Shown here piece after piece: positions 1 through 5,098 of a stretch of DNA of 6,506 nt (its first letter is position 1; every line of letters begins with the position of its first letter). The notes under the pieces are model-generated. The model ran no database searches. It worked only from the letters and a program-made list of their open reading frames with translations, and had not been told where the DNA came from. Source of the DNA: an uncultured Bacteroidota bacterium (lineage in GTDB: Bacteria > Bacteroidota > Bacteroidia > Bacteroidales > SZUA-534); the NCBI GenBank assembly GCA_937885735.1, contig CALABN010000194.1:1-6506 (forward strand), read 5' to 3'. The translations under genes were made by a program, and so were the position numbers.

Positions 1-1053
1 CCGGGAGTAGGAAGTATGATGTCGAAGCGCCTGATTTCGTACGCAGGCGGTGTGAAGGAACTGTTTGGAAAGAAAGGCAGGGAACTGCAACACATTCCAG
101 GCATAGGTGAGAATCTGGCTGATGTCATCACAAAGGAAGACTATTACCGCAAGACCGACGAGATGCTTGAATTCTCACAAAAATACGGCATCGACATTCT
201 TACGTGGTACAGCAAGGACTATCCTGAACGGCTGAAGTTGTGCGAGGACAGTCCGTTGGTGCTTTTTGTGAAAGGCCAGCCAATCGACCCCAAAAAGAAG
301 TATCTGGCCGTTGTCGGCACACGCAACGCGACGCCTCGCGGACAGGCATTCTGCAAGGAACTGCTTGAGGAGATTCACAGCCACCGAACCGACGTATGCA
401 CAGTGAGCGGGCTTGCCTACGGAATTGACATTGCAATGCACAAGGCTTCCGTCGATTTAGGTGTGCCAACCTACGGCGTGCTGGCTCACGGTCTCGACAC
501 TATTTATCCGACTGCCCATCGCGACATTGCCACGGCGATGCTCAAGGAGGGCGGGCTTGTAACAGAGTTTTTCCCGAAGGTGTTCCCCGACAAGACTAAT
601 TTTGTCCGTAGAAACCGCATCATTGCCGGCTTGAGCGATGCAACTCTTGTGGTGGAGTCTGACGTCAAGGGCGGGGCTCTGATTACAGCGCAGTTGGCCA
701 ATTCTTACAACCGCGACGTGTTTGCGTTGCCTGGCCGCAATAGCGACAAATATTCTTCAGGTTGCAACATGCTCATAAAGACGTGTCAGGCCAACCTGAT
801 TGAGTCGTTTGCCGACATTGAGTATTTCCTCAATTGGGACAACCAGCCTAAAGCCATACAGAAACAATTGTTTGTGGAACTTGATGCTGAAAGCCAGAAA
901 GTGTATGATGCCTTGCAGAACGATGATTTGCCGATAGATGCCATTTGCCGTGTCACTGGAATGACAATGCCTAAAGTGTCATCGTTGCTTTTGCCTATGG
1001 AACTGAAAGGTTTGGTAAAGGGCTTGCCTGGCAAGGTTTACACCAGGTTGTAG
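1..1053 (+). CDS. dprA: DNA-processing protein DprA (Smf), 5' end cut by window edge
   Basis: DprA binds incoming single-stranded DNA in the cytoplasm and loads RecA during natural transformation. The first ATG is at 16, but the frame is open from base 1 and codes PGVGS just before it. With the following residues this is a helix-hairpin-helix like the one that normally follows a short DprA N-terminus, so the true start lies a little upstream of the window; 350 residues are visible. In visible numbering: a second hairpin motif IPGIGE near 32-37; the Rossmann-like DprA core with VVGTRNATPRG at 104-114, SGLAYGID at 136-143, AHGLDTIYP at 162-170, RRNRIIAGLSDATLVVES at 203-220 and KGGALITA near 223-230; and a C-terminal winged helix from about 292 to the end (DprA_WH type). 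The gene looks intact to its TAG stop. It converges on comF with 3 bases between the stops. Family assignment is very secure; a role in transformation in this organism is inferred. Confidence 0.96.
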   Translation, partial: PGVGSMMSKRLISYAGGVKELFGKKGRELQHIPGIGENLADVITKEDYYRKTDEMLEFSQKYGIDILTWYSKDYPERLKLCEDSPLVLFVKGQPIDPKKKYLAVVGTRNATPRGQAFCKELLEEIHSHRTDVCTVSGLAYGIDIAMHKASVDLGVPTYGVLAHGLDTIYPTAHRDIATAMLKEGGLVTEFFPKVFPDKTNFVRRNRIIAGLSDATLVVESDVKGGALITAQLANSYNRDVFALPGRNSDKYSSGCNMLIKTCQANLIESFADIEYFLNWDNQPKAIQKQLFVELDAESQKVYDALQNDDLPIDAICRVTGMTMPKVSSLLLPMELKGLVKGLPGKVYTRL

Positions 1054-1056
1054 GCA

Positions 1057-1770
1057 TCAGTTGTGGGCAAAGGCCAGTGTGGCCACGCTTATCTTTACAT
1101 TTGGAAATCGGCTCAAAAGCGCATTTGCACAGCCCTCTATGGTAGCGCCAGTTGTCAGCACGTCATCTACAATCAGCACGTGCTTGCCGTTGAGGTTGGT
1201 CGCGGATGTTGCCTCAAACACCTCTTTTACGTTTTCCCACCGTTCGAGCCTCGATTTTTTCGTCTGTGTTTCCGTGAACGTCTTCCGAATTAGCGAAGTG
1301 GTGTTGACTGGCACTTTCATTGATTGCGAAAGGCCGTTTGCAATCATCTCGCTTTGGTTGTAGCCACGGATTTTCAGTTTGTCGGGGTGGAGAGGCACGG
1401 GTATAATGGTGTCGAAGTGAGTGAATTCGGGCTGACTCATAAGGTCCGTTCCGAATCTTTTGCCCAAAAAGATGCCAATGTCGCTTCTTCCTTTGTATTT
1501 CAACTTGTGGAGCATATGCTGAAAGTCGCTGTTTTTTACAAAGAAGAAATATGATGTGGCGACCTCAATCGGGACCCGTCCCCAAAAGCATTTTTCGACA
1601 AGGTTCTTGCGCACTTTGTGGAAGTTGGTCTTTGGCATCTTCATTGAGCAACTTGTGCACAGGATTTTCTCGCCACGCACCAGAGCGGTGTCGCACGCAC
1701 AGCAGGTTATTGGGTAGAACAGCGACAATAGGTCGTGTGTCAGGTCCAATATGGTGCTTTTCAGTCCCAT
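1057..1770 (-). CDS. comF: ComF family protein, phosphoribosyltransferase fold with zinc finger
   Basis: Cytosolic protein of the ComF/GntX family, needed for DNA uptake in naturally competent bacteria, where it is thought to work with the ComFA helicase and DprA. At 237 residues it has normal length. An N-terminal zinc-binding pair, Cys23-x2-Cys26 and Cys38-x2-Cys41, is followed by a type I phosphoribosyltransferase domain. Family motifs are clear: IIPVPLHPDKLKIRGYNQSE at 122-141, the TQTKKSRLERWENV stretch at 168-181, and the PRPP loop VLIVDDVLTTGAT at 198-210. Its ATG lies 4 bases after the stop of the NlpC/P60 gene, so the two are almost certainly one transcript and probably translationally coupled. 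No terminator fits in the 3 bases before the convergent dprA stop, so its mRNA probably runs antisense into dprA. The enzymatic substrate of ComF is not established for the family. Family call very secure. Confidence 0.95.
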   Translation of the reverse strand: MGLKSTILDLTHDLLSLFYPITCCACDTALVRGEKILCTSCSMKMPKTNFHKVRKNLVEKCFWGRVPIEVATSYFFFVKNSDFQHMLHKLKYKGRSDIGIFLGKRFGTDLMSQPEFTHFDTIIPVPLHPDKLKIRGYNQSEMIANGLSQSMKVPVNTTSLIRKTFTETQTKKSRLERWENVKEVFEATSATNLNGKHVLIVDDVLTTGATIEGCANALLSRFPNVKISVATLAFAHN

Positions 1771-1774
1771 AATG

Positions 1775-2554
1775 TCAAATGACTCTGTTTATGAGCCTTA
1801 ACTTGTGAGTGTACGAGTTCAGTTCGTGATTGAAGATGCCTTGGTGGTCGATGCTGTCGATGCGCACTCTGCCTTGCGATGCGTGAATGATTCTTCTGTC
1901 AGATGCAATCAGTCCAACGTGGATTACCTTTCCCTCGTCGTTGTCAAAGAAGGCCAGGTCGCAAGGTTGGGCGTTGTCGATGAATGGCACCGCATTGCCA
2001 ACCATTGCCTGTTGCGAGGCGTTGCGAGGCAGTTGGATGCCAACAGTGCTGAACAGCACCTGTGTAAGGCCAGAGCAGTCGATTCCCAACATTGTCTTGC
2101 CACCCCAAAGGTATGGAGCGCCGATTAGCGATTCGGCAAGAAGCATAATGTTTTCGCTCTTGCTGTCGTAACTTGTGCTGTCGGAATAATATGAATAAAT
2201 GTGGTTCCCCACTTCCATATTGAAGTTTGGCCCCGAACCGTAAAGGATTGCGCCTGCGGGCAGAGGCAGTTGCCATTTTTCATCAACAATGATGAAGTCG
2301 AGAGGACGTCGGGCCACGTGTCGTTTTTCTGATAGCAGGCGGTCCAGTTGCCAGCCAACCACAGGAGTCAGCAGTTTGCTGTTAATCCAGCCTTCGGCGT
2401 TGTCGGTCTTGTTTACTATGTGCGACCAGTTGCCGTTAGTTTCCAGGACGTTGTACATCTCGCCAAAGAGCAGTTGCGTTTCCATTTCGGCACCTTCGCT
2501 TGGCTCGGTGCGGACGGGGATAAGGCATTGATTGCAAAAATATGTAGTTTCCAT
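1775..2554 (-). CDS. NlpC/P60 (C40) peptidoglycan peptidase with SH3-type N-terminus
   Basis: Predicted gamma-D-glutamyl-diaminopimelate type endopeptidase that cuts stem peptides of peptidoglycan. From the chosen start it has 259 residues. An SH3b-like region lies at about 8-65 (CLIPVRTEPSEGAE, then QLLFGEMYNVLE and GWI), with a probable second SH3-like stretch to about 115. The catalytic domain runs from about 135: YLWGG at 148-152, catalytic Cys160 in GIDCSG, LPRNASQQA near 175-183, His212 in HVGLI, and a third catalytic residue His224 in HAS. The frame is open further upstream, with an ATG at 2584 (MTILPHCYFK) and TTG codons near 2600. I chose the ATG at 2554 because the SH3 domain begins a few residues later, as in Bacteroidota relatives I recall, and because the TTGs lie in the T-tract of the prs terminator. 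I see no signal peptide from either start, which is odd for a wall enzyme. It precedes comF by 4 bases. Confidence 0.88.
   Translation of the reverse strand: METTYFCNQCLIPVRTEPSEGAEMETQLLFGEMYNVLETNGNWSHIVNKTDNAEGWINSKLLTPVVGWQLDRLLSEKRHVARRPLDFIIVDEKWQLPLPAGAILYGSGPNFNMEVGNHIYSYYSDSTSYDSKSENIMLLAESLIGAPYLWGGKTMLGIDCSGLTQVLFSTVGIQLPRNASQQAMVGNAVPFIDNAQPCDLAFFDNDEGKVIHVGLIASDRRIIHASQGRVRIDSIDHQGIFNHELNSYTHKLRLINRVI
2011..2030. repeat. Perfect 10-bp tandem duplication inside the NlpC/P60 gene
   Basis: GTTGCGAGGC occurs twice head to tail with no mismatch. On the coding strand it encodes part of LPRNASQQA, a motif the NlpC/P60 family usually keeps, so both copies are needed for a normal protein. 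The unit is not a multiple of three, so slippage by one copy would shift the frame. Confidence 0.8.
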
Positions 2555-2590
2555 TTTGAAATAACAATGCGGTAAGATAGTCATATCTGC

Positions 2591-2631
2591 CAAAAACAAC
2601 AAGCCCCGAATCGTTTTGACTCGGGGCTTGT
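2591..2631 (-). terminator. Rho-independent terminator of prs
   Basis: A perfect 11-bp stem, with arms at 2599-2609 and 2621-2631 (GC-rich core CCCCGA/TCGGGG), closes an 11-base loop. On the minus strand it is followed by TTGTTTTTGG, a slightly interrupted T-tract. It starts about 18 bases after the prs stop codon and ends about 36 bases before the chosen NlpC/P60 start, so it separates prs from the nlpC-comF pair. The plus-strand side lacks a T-tract, so it works in one direction only. Confidence 0.9.
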
Positions 2632-2648
2632 GTGAAAAAATATTTCAA

Positions 2649-3584
2649 TTAGAAAATGAAGTTCGAACTGATTGAGCGTTCTTGATATACGCTTTTGATT
2701 GTGTTTGCGAACAAGTCGGCAACTGACAGTACGGTGATTTTGCTGCATTCCTGCTTCAAAGGAATGGTGTCTGTAGTGATGACTTCGCAGATAGGAGAAT
2801 CCATCAGTCGCTCGTAGGCAGGACCTGAAAGGATAGGGTGTGTAGCCATTACACGGACACTGCTTGCGCCTTGGTCCATAATAACTTGTGCGGCCTTGGT
2901 GATTGTGCCGGCAGTATCAATCATATCGTCGATGATAACCACATTGCGGTCCTTGACGTCGCCAATGATGCGCAACTCGTCAACAACGTTGGCTTTGGCA
3001 CGGTGCTTGTGACCGATTACCATAGGTGCGTTGAGGTATTGCGAATAAGCGTTGGCACGTTTTGAGCCACCCATATCAGGAGCGGCAATTGTAAGGTTTT
3101 CAATATTTTGACTGCGCAAGTATGGAACAAATATCGAAGATGCGTACAAATGGTCAACTGGGAGGTTGAAGAATCCTTGGATTTGGTCAGCGTGAAGGTC
3201 CATTGTTATTACACGCGAAACGCCAGCCGTAGTCAGAAGGTCGGCAACCAGTTTGGCGCCAATTGAAACTCTTGGACGGTCTTTGCGGTCTTGACGTGCA
3301 AACCCGAAATACGGCATTACTGCAATGATTTTATATGCAGATGCACGTTTTGCTGCGTCAATCATCATTAACAATTCAAGCAGGTTGTCGCTTGGTTGGA
3401 ATGTAGATTGAATGATAAAGGCATTGGCGCCTCGCACTGTTTCTTCGTATGAAGTTGCAAATTCGCCGTCGGCAAAATGTTGCACCAAAGTGCGACCTAA
3501 TGTCAAACCATAACTGTCGGCAATTTTTTCAGCAAGATAACGTGTTGCGGTACCCGAAAATAATTTTATTGGCGCTGATAACAT
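2649..3584 (-). CDS. prs: Ribose-phosphate pyrophosphokinase (PRPP synthetase)
   Basis: Makes PRPP from ribose 5-phosphate and ATP, the entry metabolite for purine, pyrimidine, NAD, histidine and tryptophan synthesis; soluble cytoplasmic enzyme, usually hexameric. It has 311 residues, the normal length for class I enzymes. Visible motifs: FSGTATRYLAEKI at 9-21, FADGE at 37-41, the ATP-contacting FARQDRKDRPR at 95-105, MDLHADQIQGFF at 128-139 containing the metal-binding His131, the flexible catalytic loop around HKHRAKAN at 192-199, and the PRPP-binding loop VVIIDDMIDTAGT at 215-227. The ATG is preceded by an A-rich leader without a clear Shine-Dalgarno, as is usual in Bacteroidota. The gene follows engB after a 114-base spacer holding a -7 element and a palindrome, and ends in its own terminator, so it may be its own unit. 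I see no defects. Confidence 0.98.
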   Translation of the reverse strand: MLSAPIKLFSGTATRYLAEKIADSYGLTLGRTLVQHFADGEFATSYEETVRGANAFIIQSTFQPSDNLLELLMMIDAAKRASAYKIIAVMPYFGFARQDRKDRPRVSIGAKLVADLLTTAGVSRVITMDLHADQIQGFFNLPVDHLYASSIFVPYLRSQNIENLTIAAPDMGGSKRANAYSQYLNAPMVIGHKHRAKANVVDELRIIGDVKDRNVVIIDDMIDTAGTITKAAQVIMDQGASSVRVMATHPILSGPAYERLMDSPICEVITTDTIPLKQECSKITVLSVADLFANTIKSVYQERSISSNFIF

Positions 3585-3626
3585 AATGTATTGATTTTCA
3601 GATATTTGTTTTTGTATATCACCACG

Positions 3627-3649
3627 AGCAAAATTATAAATAATTTGCT
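3627..3649. repeat. Imperfect AT-rich palindrome in the prs leader/promoter
   Basis: The arms AGCAAAATTAT (3627-3637) and ATAATTTGCT (3640-3649) are complementary over 10 pairs, with one extra A in the left arm and a 2-base centre. It overlaps the candidate -7 element of prs. It could be an operator or a weak RNA hairpin; no T-tract follows it on the minus strand, so it is not a good terminator for engB. That it is a binding site is inference. Confidence 0.45.
3629..3636 (-). promoter_or_regulatory. Candidate -7 promoter element for prs
   Basis: The minus strand reads TAATTTTG, an exact match to the Bacteroidota -7 consensus TAnnTTTG, about 45 bases ahead of the prs ATG. No good TTTG -33 element is seen 19-21 bases upstream, so support is partial. 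Read-through from engB could also supply prs, since I see no terminator after engB. Confidence 0.4.
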
Positions 3650-3698
3650 TTGCTCTATGTTTTTTTTAAAACATTGTACCCAAAATATGAACAATCGT

Positions 3699-4295
3699 CT
3701 AACCGTTTGAATTACAAGAGGCTATAAAATCGAGTAATTCGTCGCGTCCGATATGTTTTTCCGACGATGTGCAAAAACACGGTGGCAGTTCTTCCCAATC
3801 CTCGAGTAAACGTTGTTTATAAAAATCGATGTTTGTCTTCAGTGCGGTTTTCGACAGTTTGTCGGTTTTGGTGAAGATGAGCGAGATTGGAATGCCTTGC
3901 GTTCCTGCCCACGTGATGAATTTCAGGTCGATTGCCTGTGGCTCGTGACGGCAGTCGATAAGAATGAAGAGGCAATACAGGTTTTCGCGTTTGCAAATGT
4001 ATTCGCTGATGAACGACTGCCACGTCTGTCGCTCTTTTTTAGTTGTCTGCGCGTACCCGTAGCCAGGCAAATCCACCAGATACCAATTCTTATTTATAAG
4101 AAAATGGTTTATGGTCTGTGTCTTGCCAGGCTTGCCAGAAACCTTTGCCAGTTTTTGGTTGTTGGTCAGCATATTGATGAGCGAACTTTTGCCCACGTTT
4201 GACCGCCCGATGAAAGCGTATTCAGGGAGTGTCGGTTCAGGGCATTTCCTGTAGTCGGTGTTGCTGATGATGAATTCGGCAGATGTGATTTCCAT
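3699..4295 (-). CDS. engB: Ribosome biogenesis GTPase EngB (YsxC/YihA)
   Basis: Essential TRAFAC-class GTPase that helps assemble the large (50S) ribosomal subunit. It has 198 residues, normal for the family. G motifs are complete: G1 GRSNVGKSS at 30-38, G2 Thr59 in GKTQT, G3 DLPGYGYA at 75-82, G4 TKTDK at 142-146, and G5 TSS at 176-178. The frame stays open upstream to an ATG at 4379, but those 28 extra residues are rich in basic residues, lie inside the preceding gene and are not part of the family. The chosen ATG at 4295 gives the usual start ([11 protein letters not shown]) and overlaps the TAA stop of the DUF2807 gene by one base (TAATG), which points to translational coupling. No promoter of its own is apparent, so it probably depends on the promoter ahead of the DUF2807 gene. 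Confidence 0.97.
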   Translation of the reverse strand: MEITSAEFIISNTDYRKCPEPTLPEYAFIGRSNVGKSSLINMLTNNQKLAKVSGKPGKTQTINHFLINKNWYLVDLPGYGYAQTTKKERQTWQSFISEYICKRENLYCLFILIDCRHEPQAIDLKFITWAGTQGIPISLIFTKTDKLSKTALKTNIDFYKQRLLEDWEELPPCFCTSSEKHIGRDELLDFIASCNSNG

Positions 4296-4951
4296 TATTC
4301 TTCGTCGGGTATTATTTGTCCTTTGGAATCGTCTTTTCTTATTATGGTTGGAGTGCCAATGTAGTAGATTTTTGCCCACGGCGCAATGTCGGCAATTATG
4401 GAGGAGGCTTTTGTGCGTGCAAATCCGTCTTCCATATTGGCGTAAAGTATGTCGTTTTCAAGTTCTTCTGACGACAGTGTCCCGCCTGTGGTTGTCTTGA
4501 GTTCCAGCGCCCTTGCCTTGCCTGTCAGCCTGACGAATCCTTTTCTTGCTATTTTTGAATATATTGAATCGCATTCAACCAGAAGGTCGAGTTCGGTTCC
4601 TGCGCCTGCTTCAAGGTGAAGGCTGTCAGACTTTATGGTTCCGCTGTTGAACAGTTTTGCGCCACCGCCCAACTCAATGTGGTTGACTGACGGGCACGAA
4701 ACAATCACTACAATGTTGTATGTGGCTGAATTGTTTATGTGCAGTTGGTCGTTCACCACCTTATATGATATTTTTTCTTTCGATTGTGGATTGGCATCGA
4801 TTTTTATGCTGGGTTCCTGCCCGATTTTCACGCTGACTTCCATCTTGCCAAATACTTTTATTCCTGTAAATGGCTGAAGTGTGGTTTGCGCCGTAGAGGC
4901 TAGCGAAACAGCCATTGTTGCCAGCAACGCAATGGTTCTCAATGTTTTCAT
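4295..4951 (-). CDS. Secreted DUF2807 (head GIN domain) protein
   Basis: A 218-residue protein with a clear Sec signal peptide: basic MKTLR, a hydrophobic stretch at about 6-18, and a likely signal peptidase I site after STA (about residue 21). There is no lipobox cysteine, so it is probably periplasmic or otherwise outside the inner membrane. The mature part resembles the putative auto-transporter adhesin, head GIN domain family (DUF2807, PF10988): an opening '[23 protein letters not shown]', then repeating beta-strand turns such as [22 protein letters not shown] and [10 protein letters not shown] that suggest a short right-handed beta-helix, and a closing 'YYIGTPTI' strand. Function of the family is unknown; 'adhesin' is only a database label. 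It is the first gene of a unit with engB, overlapping it by one base, and has a good promoter candidate just upstream. Family call is by remembered pattern, not by a profile search. Confidence 0.85.
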   Translation of the reverse strand: MKTLRTIALLATMAVSLASTAQTTLQPFTGIKVFGKMEVSVKIGQEPSIKIDANPQSKEKISYKVVNDQLHINNSATYNIVVIVSCPSVNHIELGGGAKLFNSGTIKSDSLHLEAGAGTELDLLVECDSIYSKIARKGFVRLTGKARALELKTTTGGTLSSEELENDILYANMEDGFARTKASSIIADIAPWAKIYYIGTPTIIRKDDSKGQIIPDEE

Positions 4952-4975
4952 AGAGTAATGATTTGCCTATTTTCT

Positions 4976-5004
4976 GCGAAAATACAAAATATTGCATCTT
5001 TCGC
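4976..5004. repeat. Inverted repeat between the -33 and -7 boxes of the DUF2807-engB promoter
   Basis: GCGAAA (4976-4981) and TTTCGC (4999-5004) form a perfect 6-bp inverted repeat, 17 bases apart. The repeat occupies most of the promoter spacer and touches the -7 element. It could be an operator for a dimeric regulator, but 6-bp arms can arise by chance. Confidence 0.3.
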
Positions 5005-5008
5005 CAAA
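4977..5008 (-). promoter_or_regulatory. Candidate Bacteroidota-type promoter for DUF2807-engB
   Basis: The minus strand shows TTTG (5008-5005) as -33 element, a 20-base spacer, and TATTTTCG (4984-4977), which matches the -7 consensus TAnnTTTG at 5 of its 6 fixed positions. Spacing is right for the primary sigma factor of this phylum. It lies between the IMP dehydrogenase terminator and the gene start, leaving a leader of roughly 20 bases. Transcription start not shown by sequence alone. Confidence 0.6.
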
Positions 5009-5048
5009 AATCGGGAGTTGGCATCGCTCTGCAGTGATGTGTTTTGAC

Positions 5049-5078
5049 AAAAAAAGGGTGACCTGTCAGCCACCCTTT
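5049..5078 (-). terminator. Rho-independent terminator of IMP dehydrogenase
   Basis: Perfect 8-bp stem AAAGGGTG / CACCCTTT (5053-5060 with 5071-5078) around a 10-base loop. On the minus strand it runs into seven T residues (5055-5049). It begins 21 bases after the IMP dehydrogenase stop codon and ends upstream of the DUF2807 promoter candidate, so it separates the two transcription units. Confidence 0.92.
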
Positions 5079-5098
5079 CACCTTATTTCAGATAATTT

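Noticed and set aside
1061..1554. Plus-strand open frames opposite comF (about 76-100 residues)
   Set aside because: They lie antisense to a clear ComF gene with intact motifs, show no recognisable domain and have no promoter or leader; shadows of the real gene.
1944..2358. Minus-strand frames of 77-110 residues overlapping the NlpC/P60 gene in other frames
   Set aside because: They cover the same bases as the peptidase catalytic domain but show no domain; arginine-rich out-of-frame translation.
3658..3673. TGTTTT-TTTT-AAAACA hairpin after engB as its terminator
   Set aside because: The stem is 6 A/T-dominated pairs and the minus strand has no T-tract after it; too weak to call a terminator.
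3672..3695. ATTGT/ACAAT inverted repeat just after engB
   Set aside because: Only 5-bp arms in AT-rich DNA; expected by chance.
3813..4202. Plus-strand 129-residue open frame opposite engB
   Set aside because: Fully antisense to engB, whose G1-G5 motifs are intact; cysteine- and valine-rich content is what the complement of engB codons gives.
4296..4379. N-terminal extension of EngB starting at the ATG at 4379
   Set aside because: The added residues are not in the family, overlap the DUF2807 gene in another frame, and the TAATG junction at 4293-4297 gives a better start.
4761..5081. Minus-strand 106-residue frame overlapping the DUF2807 start and the terminator
   Set aside because: It would run through the IMP dehydrogenase terminator and the promoter candidate and then out of frame into the DUF2807 signal peptide; no family features.
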